The notes under the pieces are model-generated. The model was not told the origin of the DNA. It did not search any database and was given only the letters and a program-made list of their open reading frames with translations. Shown here one piece after another: positions 1-8,724 of a stretch of 64,000 nucleotides of DNA. Positions within the stretch are counted from its first letter, which is position 1; every line of letters starts with the position of its first letter. A program made the position numbers and the translations under genes. Source of the DNA: Solibaculum_A intestinale (GTDB lineage: Bacteria; Bacillota; Clostridia; Oscillospirales; Acutalibacteraceae); the NCBI RefSeq assembly GCF_040096205.1, contig NZ_JBBMFD010000004.1:80729-144728 (forward strand), read 5' to 3'.

Positions 1-190
1 CGGCGTTGATGGCGATGGGGCCGGGCGTCATTTGGGACAAGGTTACTACATCGGCAAACTCTCCCAGGCTCAGCCAGCCGTTTCTCCCCACCACCTGCTC
101 CTGGATCAGCGGCATGGCGGCGTACCCTCCCCCGATGCTGAAAAGGCCGATCTGAAAAAAACTCCAAAAAAGTGCAAGATAGGCCATCAT
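1..190 (-). CDS. Chromate transporter family protein, second half (partial)
   Basis: Only the first 63 codons lie in the window; the gene runs off the left edge. The reading frame gives an N-terminal membrane segment followed by FSIGGGYAAMPLIQEQVV and later QMTPGPIAINA, the two hallmark motifs of a CHR (chromate ion transporter) half domain. Its ATG overlaps the stop of the upstream half in an ATGA (187-190), so the two are translationally coupled. In Firmicutes the carrier is often made of two short CHR proteins that together equal one long ChrA. The substrate (chromate or another anion) is inferred from the family only. Confidence 0.85.
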   Translation of the reverse strand, partial: MMAYLALFWSFFQIGLFSIGGGYAAMPLIQEQVVGRNGWLSLGEFADVVTLSQMTPGPIAINA

Positions 191-759
191 TCCTTCTCCC
201 TTCCCTTACGCTCCCCGTAAAGAGCGCGGCCCGCTCCCAGCAGGCCGCAGATGAGCAGAATCAGGATTACATTCCATTCAAGCAGATAGGCGGCGGCAAA
301 TGACCCGATCATCAAAAGAATGGGAATGAGCTTCTTTTCCTTGCCCACCTGGATCGCCATACCCACTACCACATCAAAAATGACCGCCGCCACTCCCGCC
401 TGCATTCCCTTGAGTACCGCGGCTACTACCCGGTTGGCGCGAAAGGCGGAGTAAATATAGGAAAGGACCGACAGAATCAGCAAAGGCGGCAGGACGGTTC
501 CCAAAATCGTCACCAGCGCCCCGGGGATTCCAGCCAGGCGGTACCCGATGAGGATGGAGGCGTTGACCGCAATGGCCCCTGGTGAGGACTGGGCGATAGC
601 GGTCAGGTCCAGCATCTCCTCTTCCCCGATCCATTGGTACTGCTCAACGAATTTCTTTCGCATCAGCGGGATAATGACATAACCGCCTCCAAACGTGAAG
701 GCGCTTAAGGAAAAAGTAGAAGAAAATAACTTCCAATAAAAAGAAATCTTGTGTTTCAT
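187..759 (-). CDS. Chromate transporter family protein, first half
   Basis: A 190-residue short-chain CHR protein. It has FTFGGGYVIIPLMRKKFVE near the N terminus and SSPGAIAVNAS around residue 57, followed by several hydrophobic segments, as expected for a six-helix half transporter. It pairs with the downstream half, which overlaps it by four bases. A good ribosome site (AGGAG) precedes the ATG. In two-component CHR systems the pair exports chromate across the membrane; whether chromate is the real substrate here cannot be told from sequence. Confidence 0.88.
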   Translation of the reverse strand: MKHKISFYWKLFSSTFSLSAFTFGGGYVIIPLMRKKFVEQYQWIGEEEMLDLTAIAQSSPGAIAVNASILIGYRLAGIPGALVTILGTVLPPLLILSVLSYIYSAFRANRVVAAVLKGMQAGVAAVIFDVVVGMAIQVGKEKKLIPILLMIGSFAAAYLLEWNVILILLICGLLGAGRALYGERKGREKE

Positions 760-950
760 GAAGCGCTCCTTTTTAGAAAGCCGATTCGCCGGACCGGTGC
801 GTTTGATTCATCTTCAAACCGTTTCCGGTCCTCTGCCGCGAAAGGTTTCTTATGTACCGGTTTTTTCTTTTCGCCAGGCGGCATTTGAAGGCTGGCAGGC
901 TATTGATTCATTATAATCCATTTTTGAAAAAAGCAACCGCATCTTCCTGT

Positions 951-983
951 AAAAAAACAGCGGACGGCTGCTGCCGTCCGCTG
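951..983 (-). terminator. Intrinsic terminator after the DUF3298-type gene
   Basis: Stem AGCGGACGGC / GCCGTCCGCT with a TGCT loop. Read on the minus strand it is followed by a run of T residues (plus-strand A run at about 951-957). It lies just after the stop of the gene at 991-1671. Confidence 0.8.
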
Positions 984-990
984 CCGTGTG

Positions 991-1671
991 TCAGCACGGT
1001 TTTACAAAATCCTGCACTTGGTCTTCCATCTGGGTCAGAGGAATTGGGAATTCCACGACGCCAGCGGAGTGTGCAAACAGCGTCATTTCCGGAATGAGAA
1101 TCACCAGAGAATCACAGGTCAGATAATAGGGTTGATTTCTTGCAATGCTCGTAAATTCTTCGATTTGCTCGTCTACAAGGCCTCTCTCCTCAATCTGCCG
1201 GCTGATTTCTCCATTGATGGTTTCCAGGGCTCCGCTGTCGGGCTTGAGCAGATCCATCAATTCCAGTTTCTGTCCGGTGGTGCTCAAAAAGGTAAACCCT
1301 TCTTTTGTGGTCCGCCCATTTGCGCCTCCGGTGTACAGATATTCGTGAATGACCAGGCTTACAATGCCGCCACCGTTTCGAGCCGTTTCAAAGCCGATTT
1401 CCCCATCGACAGGGTCGCCCTTTTCCATGGCCGCTTTGACTTCAACCTTGGCACGTTTGGCCTGTTCGGCCAGCATCACATTCAGACGTTCCTGGGCTTT
1501 TTCATCGCTCATACAGGTCAGTCTTGGATAGGATACTGAAAACCGTGCCCGTTCGCCTGTGATTTCTTCCTGGACCGATTGAATCCGCACGTTGGACTGC
1601 GCTGCGAGAACCGGAGTTCCCACCGCCATCATAAAAACCGCTGCACACAATACTGAGATTGCTTTTTTCAT
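991..1671 (-). CDS. Secreted DUF3298/DUF4163-type protein (RsiV-like extracellular fold)
   Basis: 226 residues with a clear signal peptide (MKKAISVLCAAVFMMAVG, cleavage near PVLAA). The mature part follows the DUF4163 plus DUF3298 layout also found in the extracellular part of the anti-sigma factor RsiV: an YPRLTCMSDEKAQERLN region, a central HEYLYTGGANGRTTKEGFTF motif, then a C-terminal stretch ending near HSAGVVEFPIPL. There is no membrane anchor or anti-sigma domain, so it is a free secreted member of unknown role. Its own terminator follows, and a long hairpin lies in its leader region. Confidence 0.7.
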   Translation of the reverse strand: MKKAISVLCAAVFMMAVGTPVLAAQSNVRIQSVQEEITGERARFSVSYPRLTCMSDEKAQERLNVMLAEQAKRAKVEVKAAMEKGDPVDGEIGFETARNGGGIVSLVIHEYLYTGGANGRTTKEGFTFLSTTGQKLELMDLLKPDSGALETINGEISRQIEERGLVDEQIEEFTSIARNQPYYLTCDSLVILIPEMTLFAHSAGVVEFPIPLTQMEDQVQDFVKPC

Positions 1672-1710
1672 AAAATCTCCGCCCTTTGCGCTCGGGCTTT
1701 TTTCAAGCTG

Positions 1711-1745
1711 CTATTGACGCGGCGGTTTTTCCGCCGCATCAATAG
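1711..1745. other. Long hairpin in the leader of the DUF3298-type gene
   Basis: Inverted repeat of 15-base arms around a TTTTT loop with one mismatch (G:U on one strand). It has no T run on either side that would make it a standard terminator. It lies 40-75 bases upstream of the gene at 991-1671 and downstream of apbE, so it could be an mRNA end or stabilising structure. Confidence 0.5.
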
Positions 1746-1967
1746 CATGTCCTCCATGCGTGCCTTAAACCGTGTCAATGGATGGATATGAAGATGAAAA
1801 AATCAGGCAGCGCATTTTTCTCATTTATTTCTTAAAAAATTTTGAATGAAATCCGCTTTTTTGATTGCTCCGCCGCAAGCGGAAATCCCGCTCGTTTTGC
1901 GGTTTTTGACGTATGGTTGCCGGCAGGAGACAAGCGCAGAAGAAAGCGGCCGTTCGCTCGTTCCGGG

Positions 1968-2948
1968 CTACGAAAGCCTCATGTCAGCCGTCTGCACGAT
2001 CTGTCCGTCGTCGCGCACGAACGCCGCCTGGATTCCCAGACGTTCGGCTAGCTCCATCCCTTGTTCTTCCCCCAGGCAGAACAGCACCGTGGACAGTGCG
2101 TCCCCATCCACCGACCGGTCGGTGACCACCGTCACGCTGGCGAGTCCGTTCTCAATGGGATAGCCGGTCTTAGGGTCAAGCAGATGATGGTAGCGCTTGC
2201 CGTCTATGGTGAATCCCCGCTGGTTGATCCCGGAAGTAACCAGGGATTTGTCTTTTACCGACACGGCGCCCAGCTGGCTTTCGTCAAACGGAGACTGAAG
2301 CCCTACCCGAAACTCCGTCCCATCTGGTTTGCCGCCCAACACATAGATATTGCCGCCCAGGTCGAGAATCGCGCTTTGGACTCCCTGTCCGCGCAGCAGG
2401 TCCGCCATCCGGTCGGCGATATACCCCTTGGCGATGGATCCCAAATCCAGCTGCGCGCCGGGTACGGCGAGGGCCACGGTGCCGCCGTCCACTTTTACGC
2501 CTCGGTAGTCCACTGTTTTAAGAGCCTCCGCCATCCGCCCGCTTGCGGGGAGCGACGGTTCTTCGGCCCGGAAGTCCCACAGCTCGGACACCGCGCCGAT
2601 GGTGATGTCATACCCGCCGTTCGACAGGTCACAGTAGGACAGGGCTGTTTCGATCAACTGAACGGTTTCCTCGGAAACGGCAACCGGCTGCCCGTTCGCG
2701 TGGTTGATCCGCCAAATGTCGCTCCCTTCCTTGGTGCGGCTGAACAGGTTCTCATACCGCCGCCCCAGCTCCATACACTGGGAAAGCAGCCCCTCGTCCT
2801 CCTTGTCATAAATGGTGACGGTGACGATGGTGTCGAACAAAAAGTCCTGCCGCTGGATGGGCTCATGGGGAAGACGGCTGCAGCCGGAAAACAGGACCGC
2901 AAACAAAAGCACGGCCAGGCATCCGATCACCGCCGCTTTTTTCCTCAT
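1968..2948 (-). CDS. apbE: FAD:protein FMN transferase, lipoprotein ApbE
   Basis: 326 residues. ApbE moves FMN from FAD onto a Thr/Ser of target proteins outside the membrane, with Mg2+. Seen here: signal peptide with lipobox LFSGC, FDTIVTVTIYD near the start of the domain, DLGSIAKGYIADRM, the GGNIYVLGG loop, and HHLLDPKTGYPIENG followed by VVTDRSVDGDALSTVLFCLG, all family signatures. The ATG at 2948 is preferred over longer in-frame starts because GGGAGG lies just upstream and the signal peptide begins here. No FMN-binding target protein or Rnf/Nqr gene is in the window, so its substrate is unknown. Confidence 0.93.
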   Translation of the reverse strand: MRKKAAVIGCLAVLLFAVLFSGCSRLPHEPIQRQDFLFDTIVTVTIYDKEDEGLLSQCMELGRRYENLFSRTKEGSDIWRINHANGQPVAVSEETVQLIETALSYCDLSNGGYDITIGAVSELWDFRAEEPSLPASGRMAEALKTVDYRGVKVDGGTVALAVPGAQLDLGSIAKGYIADRMADLLRGQGVQSAILDLGGNIYVLGGKPDGTEFRVGLQSPFDESQLGAVSVKDKSLVTSGINQRGFTIDGKRYHHLLDPKTGYPIENGLASVTVVTDRSVDGDALSTVLFCLGEEQGMELAERLGIQAAFVRDDGQIVQTADMRLS

Positions 2949-2974
2949 AGTATAAACATCCTCCCGAATCAAAT

Positions 2975-3005
2975 GCATCCGTGCGGCGCGGTGCCGCACG
3001 GATGC
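2975..3005. terminator. Perfect 13-bp hairpin between the lipoprotein gene and apbE
   Basis: Arms GCATCCGTGCGGC and its exact complement around a five-base loop. On the minus strand only a weak T-poor tail (ATTTGATT) follows and then the apbE ribosome site, so it may terminate partly, or separate expression of the two genes rather than end transcription. Confidence 0.55.
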
Positions 3006-3033
3006 AGATAAAGTTCCTGTGTTCGGTGTATGG

Positions 3034-4095
3034 TTATTCTTCATCGTCCCCGGTGTCGATGACAATGTCTTCTATGGAAAGGACGCTGAGCTTTTCTTCG
3101 TCAAACGTGATGGAAAGGGCTTCTCCGTAGGTCGTCATGTCCTCTTCCAAAGAACCGCCCGTATACTGGCTGAGAATCTCCGTACGGTTTTCATTGATGT
3201 AGGAAAGCATCTGTTCGTCGGTAAAGCGCACGAAGAAATAAATCATGTTGCTGGGCGCGTCGGGAACCAGCAGCGCCTTTCCAGGCGCGGTGGCAAAGAA
3301 CTGTTCCTTGATCGCATCGGTCAGATTGACCGCAGTTTTGGAATTCACCCAGGTTTCCTTGTTGCTGCTCTTGGGCTGGGTGGAATCGGAATTCATCCGG
3401 CTCTCTTCCGCCGCGACCACGTCCGCCCAGGTCATCTGACCGTTGTTGACGCCGTCCCGGTAGCCTTCAAAGGTTTCCACCAGCGCGGCGTTCTTTTCCT
3501 CCGCTCCGGAAACGACGGCCGCATTTTTAAGCACCCACATATAGCTGGCCATCAGCACATTGTCCTTCGCAAAGGCCAGAAGCTGCTCGTCGGAAACCGC
3601 CTCGGCCCCGTCCTTGCCATACATAGCTTCCAAAAGGATGGGCGGCAGAGACTTATAGTAAATATATGTCTCAAAGCTTTTCTTTGAAACGTTGTTGGGC
3701 TCGTAATAGAGAGACGCTCCGTTGGTGGTCCATTGAGTCTCAGCGCTTTCTTTTATACTCTCCTGCTGTTCGCTGGTGAGCGGGATTTTCCCCAGCTCCC
3801 GCAGCTTTGCTTCCACACCGATGTAGTACCGCAGCTGGGATTCAGTCTGCTCTTTGATCCACTGGGCCGCGGGTTTCCCGTCGATGGTTTGGCTGGCCAA
3901 GTCCTCCGTGTTTTCCACATACGCCATGGCGTTGCCAGTATTGTCTACCTGGAACGCACGGTAGACGCCGACGGAAACGGAGTTTTCCACGCCGGTCACC
4001 GCGATATCGTCCTGTCGGATGCGGTCGCATCCGGTTGCCGCCAGCGCGAGGACCAACGCCATCGCCGCCGCGGCAGCACGTTTTAATAATTTCAA
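3034..4095 (-). CDS. SurA/PrsA-like lipoprotein without a parvulin domain
   Basis: 353 residues. The N terminus MKLLKRAAAAAMALVLALAA ends in a lipobox (ATGC), so the protein is likely lipid-anchored outside the membrane. The body is helical and charged, with QTESQLRYYIGVEAKLRELG, the SurA_N-type chaperone pattern seen in PrsA-like proteins. No peptidyl-prolyl isomerase core is recognisable, and the C terminus is acidic (DTGDDEE). It probably assists folding of exported proteins, but this is inferred from fold-like pattern only. A TAGACA-17-TATAAT promoter lies upstream, and apbE follows after a hairpin. Confidence 0.6.
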   Translation of the reverse strand: MKLLKRAAAAAMALVLALAATGCDRIRQDDIAVTGVENSVSVGVYRAFQVDNTGNAMAYVENTEDLASQTIDGKPAAQWIKEQTESQLRYYIGVEAKLRELGKIPLTSEQQESIKESAETQWTTNGASLYYEPNNVSKKSFETYIYYKSLPPILLEAMYGKDGAEAVSDEQLLAFAKDNVLMASYMWVLKNAAVVSGAEEKNAALVETFEGYRDGVNNGQMTWADVVAAEESRMNSDSTQPKSSNKETWVNSKTAVNLTDAIKEQFFATAPGKALLVPDAPSNMIYFFVRFTDEQMLSYINENRTEILSQYTGGSLEEDMTTYGEALSITFDEEKLSVLSIEDIVIDTGDDEE

Positions 4096-4133
4096 CGTTT
4101 TCCAACTGCCTTTCTCAATAGGTTTCCGACTTG

Positions 4134-4162
4134 ATTATACAACACAATCGAAAAAATGTCTA
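4134..4162 (-). promoter_or_regulatory. Sigma-A-type promoter of the PrsA-like lipoprotein gene
   Basis: On the minus strand TAGACA and TATAAT are separated by 17 bases, about 40 bases upstream of the ATG at 4095. The rest of the AT-rich 4096-4453 gap between the divergent genes shows no other gene. Confidence 0.65.
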
Positions 4163-4348
4163 TCATTCCCAACGACTTTACAAACTATTCATCTTTTCAC
4201 AGGAAAATTTATGTAAGTTGTCATTTTGATCGCAAATTTTGTCGATTCTCATTGAAAAAACCAGACAAAATCAAAGATATATTGGAATAAAATTTCAGTT
4301 TTGCTGTATATTTTTCGGTAAAAAATCCGGATGGTTAAGGGAAAAACA

Positions 4349-4377
4349 TTGTTATTTGTCTTCCAATATGCTATAAT
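4349..4377 (+). promoter_or_regulatory. Sigma-A-type promoter of the MarR gene
   Basis: TTGTTA-17-TATAAT, ending 76 bases before the ATG at 4454. Confidence 0.7.
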
Positions 4378-4453
4378 TTTTGCATTCTTTCCAGCTGTAC
4401 CCGATTTGGGTTCCTAGAACTTTCACCAACACAAAAGAAAAGGATGATGCGGC

Positions 4454-4945
4454 ATGTCTCTTTTTACCGTGGGAAAGGACTTTCTGGGGATTTTCTATAA
4501 CTTTCAAATGTTTCTCTCCAAACATTTGGCTTCCCTTCGTCTGACCAACATTGAGTTTTCCCTGCTGTATATGCTCTACAACGCCAACGGCACCAGCCAG
4601 GATGAACTGTCAAAACTGACCTACCTGGACAAGGCCACAGTATCCCGCGGCATCAAGTCTTTGGAGGAGAAAGACTATGTGTTCCGGGTCAAGGACAAGG
4701 TGGATAAGCGGGTCAAAAGCGTTTATTTGACGGAAAAGGCCTATGAAAAACGCGATCAGATCGATCAATTGGTGGGAGATTGGTATTCCCGGATGATGGA
4801 AGGAGTAACCGAGTTGCAGGCGGCGCAATTTTTCGACACCTTGGGAACCATCCGCCGCAACGCCGATTCCATTGCGGCGGATCTGCATTATCCTGTTCAT
4901 ATGGCCGCCTCGGCGTCGATGAACGAGCCGACCTATCCGGTCTGA
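4454..4945 (+). CDS. MarR family transcriptional regulator
   Basis: 163 residues. A winged helix-turn-helix covers about residues 35-95: LTNIEFSLLYMLYNANGTSQ, then LSKLTYLDKATVSRGIKSLE as recognition helix region, then DKRVKSVYLTEK as the wing. Flanking helices would form the dimer interface. It is transcribed alone, with its own promoter and terminator, divergent from a lipoprotein gene. The ligand and targets are unknown; the divergent neighbour is a natural candidate. The start is set by the GGATGATG sequence upstream and the natural N-terminal helix. Confidence 0.85.
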   Translation: MSLFTVGKDFLGIFYNFQMFLSKHLASLRLTNIEFSLLYMLYNANGTSQDELSKLTYLDKATVSRGIKSLEEKDYVFRVKDKVDKRVKSVYLTEKAYEKRDQIDQLVGDWYSRMMEGVTELQAAQFFDTLGTIRRNADSIAADLHYPVHMAASASMNEPTYPV

Positions 4946-4965
4946 GAGAAACCCTGTTTTTGCGC

Positions 4966-5040
4966 AGAAATCCCCCGGCGGGGAAGGAGTACCGCACCAG
5001 GCGGCGTCTCCTCAAAAGCCGGGGGATTTCTTTTTTCCTT
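4966..5040 (+). terminator. Terminator after the MarR gene
   Basis: A long stem (GAAATCCCCCGGC paired with GCCGGGGGATTTC) closes a 30-odd base insert and is followed by six T. A second smaller hairpin with GCGTCCGGG arms lies at 5047-5077. Confidence 0.75.
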
Positions 5041-5197
5041 TACGAGGCGTCCGGGAAGGAAAGGGCAACCCGGACGCCCGGTATTTGATCTGCCCTGCGC
5101 AGTGCGGGCGCACGCCTTTTTTAACAAATGGATAATGGCAGGCAACAGGCGGTTATCAGTCCCGCATGCCGGGCAGTTTTTTTAAGCAGCCGCTCCT

Positions 5198-6787
5198 TTA
5201 GGAGGCGGAACCCAGCGTTACCTGCAGGTCAATGGACTGGCCATTGCGGTAAACGGTGACGGTGACGGTATCGCCGGGAGCGCACTTGTTCTTTTCGCTG
5301 TTGAGCATCTGATAGCTGGATATCTCCACACCGTTGAACTTGGTGATGATATCGTTTCTCTGGATACCTGCGTCGGCGGCAGGCGAATCCACCGACACGG
5401 AGTAAACCACTACGCCGGCCGGATAACCCATGCGCTGCAACGTTTCCGCGTCATAACTGGAGTTGGCAGTGATGCCGATGTACGGGGTGGGAGCGTTCTC
5501 ATTTTTAATGAGACGGTCGCAGATTTCCACTACTTCGTTGACCGGGATGGCAAAGCCCATGCCCTCGAAATTATCGCCGGCCATCTTGGAGTTGTTGATG
5601 CCGATGAGCTGGCCGTTGACGTTGACGAGGGCGCCGCCGGAATTACCGGGGTTGATGGCCGCGTCGGTCTGGATGAGGTTCATTTCCACCCCTTGTTCGG
5701 TCTGGATTTTACGATTTAAGCCGCTGATGATGCCGGAGCTGACCGAACCCATAAAGTCCAGGCCGCCAGGGTTGCCGATGGCGATGGCCTTCTCGCCTAC
5801 CTGGATGGAATCGGAGTCGCCGATTTCAATAGCGGTCAAGCCGGTTTTGTTGATTTTCAAAACCGCCAGGTCCGCACTTGCGTCATAGCCGACGACGGTA
5901 GCGGCGATGCCTTCGTCCGGATTATCCGGAAGGAAAACCTCAATGGTGGTATTTTGAGCGGGCAGCTGCTGGCCGAAGGGATTGTTGGAGGACGTGTTCC
6001 CCTCCACAGCGCTGGAAATCACGTGATAGTTGGTAATGATGTAACCGTCGGTGGTGTAAACCACACCCGAACCTTCACTGGCGGAGGTGCTTCCCTGGCC
6101 ATAGTAGAAACCGCCGGTACTGGGGGTGGACACCCGGATGCCCACCACGGAGGGCGCAGCCTTGTTGTAGGCGGTGCCGATGTTGGCCTCGTCGGTTTCG
6201 TTGACGTAGACAGTCTTATTGTTATTGGTGTTGAGCGTGCTGGAGTCGCCCTGGGAAGAGGTTGGTGCAGTAGCGTTTTGGAGACTGCCGCCGAGCACCA
6301 CCACGGCAGAGGAAGAAATAACGCCGCAAATGAGGGCGGAAGCCAGCGAAACGGCGATCATGGAAGCAAGGCTGTAAGACCGTTTCTCTTTCTTTTTTTT
6401 CTGCTTGGGCTGCTGCGGCGGAGTGACCGGCGGATTGGGCAGGTGCTCCATGGGGTCTTTTGGCTGGTAACCATATTGATAGGAAGAATAAGGGTCCTGG
6501 CCTTGCCCAGAAGACGGCGGCACGGCGGCAGCGGGATTTTCATAGCCTGGGGCTTGGTACCCGCTGTATTTGGTCTCGTCCACCGACGGGCGGACGTAAT
6601 GGTAGGTACAGTTGTTTTCATCTACAGGCTGCTGCCAGCCGGAAGCGGTCGGCTGGGACTCACCGGCCTGGTAAGGTTCCCTTGCGTTTTCTTCATGGGG
6701 GTCCTGCACCGGAGGAGTGGGCTGGTTGGCGTCGCCATAAGTATTCTCCTGAAAATCAAATCCGTTGTTTCTCTCGTTATCCAACAT
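5198..6787 (-). CDS. htrA: Membrane-anchored HtrA/DegP-type serine protease
   Basis: 529 residues. About 135 cytoplasmic residues rich in Pro, Gln and Tyr lead to a Lys-rich stop signal and a membrane helix (about 142-166), so the protease domain lies outside. The chymotrypsin-like triad is visible: His255 in TNYHVISS, Asp306 in DASADLAVLKI, Ser383 in NPGNSGGAL. One PDZ domain follows (from about residue 435, with PAADAGIQRNDIITKFNG). This is the usual Gram-positive HtrA layout for degrading or refolding misfolded exported proteins. The unusually long, low-complexity cytoplasmic tail could be a site for phosphorylation or partner binding. An AGGAG site precedes the ATG. Confidence 0.95.
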   Translation of the reverse strand: MLDNERNNGFDFQENTYGDANQPTPPVQDPHEENAREPYQAGESQPTASGWQQPVDENNCTYHYVRPSVDETKYSGYQAPGYENPAAAVPPSSGQGQDPYSSYQYGYQPKDPMEHLPNPPVTPPQQPKQKKKKEKRSYSLASMIAVSLASALICGVISSSAVVVLGGSLQNATAPTSSQGDSSTLNTNNNKTVYVNETDEANIGTAYNKAAPSVVGIRVSTPSTGGFYYGQGSTSASEGSGVVYTTDGYIITNYHVISSAVEGNTSSNNPFGQQLPAQNTTIEVFLPDNPDEGIAATVVGYDASADLAVLKINKTGLTAIEIGDSDSIQVGEKAIAIGNPGGLDFMGSVSSGIISGLNRKIQTEQGVEMNLIQTDAAINPGNSGGALVNVNGQLIGINNSKMAGDNFEGMGFAIPVNEVVEICDRLIKNENAPTPYIGITANSSYDAETLQRMGYPAGVVVYSVSVDSPAADAGIQRNDIITKFNGVEISSYQMLNSEKNKCAPGDTVTVTVYRNGQSIDLQVTLGSAS

Positions 6788-6975
6788 GATAGGTCCTCTC
6801 CTGTCATTCTAATTTTTCTCTACGCTTGTGCGGGCCTTCCCGCTTGCTGTGCTTTTATCATATCCATTGGATGTTTCAAACTTTTGCTTTTCCGGTAAAT
6901 ACAACATGAAATGATTTTTAACAGTGTGTGACCAAGAAAATTTCGGAAAAATCCCGGTGGATGCGCGGTTTCCTC

Positions 6976-7005
6976 TTGCCCTGTATGTTATACTGCTATT
7001 ATAAT
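6976..7005 (+). promoter_or_regulatory. Promoter of the znuACB operon
   Basis: TTGCCC-18-TATAAT, 44 bases before the znuA ATG. No clear Zur palindrome was recognised around it. Confidence 0.6.
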
Positions 7006-7048
7006 AAATAGGATTCGAACAAACTTGTTTTTCATTTGGAAGGTGTCT

Positions 7049-7987
7049 ATGAAGAAAAAAACTGCAATTATTCTGGCTTTGCTGCTGACAGCCTGTCTTT
7101 TCTTTTCCGGCTGTTCCGATCCCCATCCGTCCGGCGAAAGCGCCCGGATCAAGGTGGTGACTTCCTTTTACCCGGTGTACATCGCCGCTCTCAACCTGGT
7201 AGACGGGGTGGATGGAGTTGAGCTGCAAAACCTAACCCAGCCCACCACCGGCTGCCTGCATGATTATCAGCTGACCCCCCAGGACCTGATCGCCATGGAA
7301 GGAGCGGACGTGCTGGCGATCAACGGGGCGGGCATGGAGGATTTTCTCTCGAAGGTGCTGGAAAGCTACCCGTCGGTCACCCTGATCACCGCCAGCGACG
7401 GCATCGAACTGCTCGAGGAAGAGCACGACCATGAAGGCCACGACCATGAGGCGGAGGATCATGACCACGGTGAGGAGGGCAATCCCCATGTCTGGGTAAG
7501 CATCACCAACTATATGCAGTACGTGCAGAACATTGCCGACGGCCTGTCCAGGGCGGACCCGCAGAATGAAGCCATTTATCAGATCAACGCCCAGAAGTAC
7601 AAAGCAAAACTTTCCGATTTAAAAACCAAAATGCACGGGGCAATCGATCCCCTGCCGAACCGGGGCATTGTTACCTTTCATGAGGCGTTCGGCTATTTCG
7701 CCGAGGAATTCGGCCTGCATGTGGAAGCGGTCATTGAGCGCGAGCCGGGGACCGACCCGACCGTACAGGAGTTGACCGAAACCATCGACAAGGTGGAGGA
7801 AAGCGGATGCAGGGCCCTGTTTGCCGAGCCCCAGTACGAACCCAGGCTTGCTCAGACCATTTCGGCGGAAACAGGCGCGAAGGTTTACACGCTGGACCCT
7901 TGCGTGTCCGGCGCATATGAAAAGGACGCGTATCTGAAGGCCATGGAGGAAAATCTCAATCAGTTAGTGGAGGCATTGGGACAATGA
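7049..7987 (+). CDS. znuA: Zinc ABC transporter, substrate-binding lipoprotein ZnuA/AdcA
   Basis: 312 residues. Signal peptide with lipobox FFSGC, then the cluster A-1 metal-binding fold: VVTSFYPVYIAALNLV at the N terminus, a His-rich loop (EEEHDHEGHDHEAEDHDHG, about residues 129-147) followed by NPHVWVS, then the second-lobe motifs FHEAFGYFAEEFGL and ALFAEPQYEP. The His-rich loop marks zinc rather than manganese. The start at 7049 has GGAAGG upstream and gives a normal signal peptide. It overlaps the ATPase gene by ATGA and is the first gene of a three-gene operon. Confidence 0.94.
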   Translation: MKKKTAIILALLLTACLFFSGCSDPHPSGESARIKVVTSFYPVYIAALNLVDGVDGVELQNLTQPTTGCLHDYQLTPQDLIAMEGADVLAINGAGMEDFLSKVLESYPSVTLITASDGIELLEEEHDHEGHDHEAEDHDHGEEGNPHVWVSITNYMQYVQNIADGLSRADPQNEAIYQINAQKYKAKLSDLKTKMHGAIDPLPNRGIVTFHEAFGYFAEEFGLHVEAVIEREPGTDPTVQELTETIDKVEESGCRALFAEPQYEPRLAQTISAETGAKVYTLDPCVSGAYEKDAYLKAMEENLNQLVEALGQ

Positions 7988-8724
7988 GGCATGTGAAAGG
8001 GTCGTGCTGCACGACTATAAAAAACATCGGGGTTTCCTCGGGAAAAACGCAAATTCTGCACGATGTAAGCTTTCACCTGCACTGCGGGGAGCTGACGGTC
8101 ATCATCGGCCCAAACGGGGCGGGCAAGACGACGCTGCTCAAAGCGCTGCTGGGGGAACTGCGCCACACCGGCAGCATCCAGTTTCACGATCCCTCCGGGG
8201 AAGAACGGCGCATTCGCATCGGCTATGTCCCCCAAAAGCTGGACTTGGACCCCAATTCTCCAGTGAGCGTGTACGACTTTTTTGCCGCCATGATTTCCCG
8301 CCGTCCGGTCTTTCTGAGCAAGGGGCGGTTTCTCCACCAAAAGATCGGGGAATACCTGGCTGAATTTGAAATGGACGACAAGCTGGACCGGCGGCTTTGC
8401 GACCTGTCGGGCGGCGAATTGCAGCGGGTGTTGCTGGCGGTGGCCACCCATCCGGCCCCTGAGCTTTTAATCCTTGACGAGCCGGTTTCCGGCATCGACA
8501 GCAATGGCATGAGCGTGTTCTACGAAAAGCTCGGCGCTCTCAAGCGGGAGCGGGATATGGCGATCCTCATGGTGTCCCACGACTTGCATTACGTGGCTCA
8601 GTATGCGGACAAAATGCTGCTTTTGGACCAGACGGTTTTGAGCATGGGGACACCCAAAGAAGTTATGGCAAGCGACGCCTTTAAGCGGGAATTCAACGTT
8701 TTTGTGGAAGCGGAGGACCGGTAA
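7984..8724 (+). CDS. znuC: Zinc ABC transporter, ATPase ZnuC
   Basis: 246 residues. All ABC motifs are present: Walker A GPNGAGKTT, Q-loop near GYVPQKL, signature LSGGELQRVL, Walker B LLILDEPVSGID and the switch His in MVSHDL. The short, slightly cysteine-rich N terminus is unusual but carries no extra domain. It is coupled to znuA and znuB by four-base and one-base overlaps and powers zinc import. Confidence 0.94.
   Translation: MRHVKGSCCTTIKNIGVSSGKTQILHDVSFHLHCGELTVIIGPNGAGKTTLLKALLGELRHTGSIQFHDPSGEERRIRIGYVPQKLDLDPNSPVSVYDFFAAMISRRPVFLSKGRFLHQKIGEYLAEFEMDDKLDRRLCDLSGGELQRVLLAVATHPAPELLILDEPVSGIDSNGMSVFYEKLGALKRERDMAILMVSHDLHYVAQYADKMLLLDQTVLSMGTPKEVMASDAFKREFNVFVEAEDR

Noticed and set aside
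187..759. Chromate transporter as a broken gene
   Set aside because: The two halves are separate, overlapping genes with their own starts, which is the normal two-component CHR arrangement.
6900..7048. Zur box before znuA
   Set aside because: Zinc control is expected, but no clear palindrome matching a known Zur box was found by eye.
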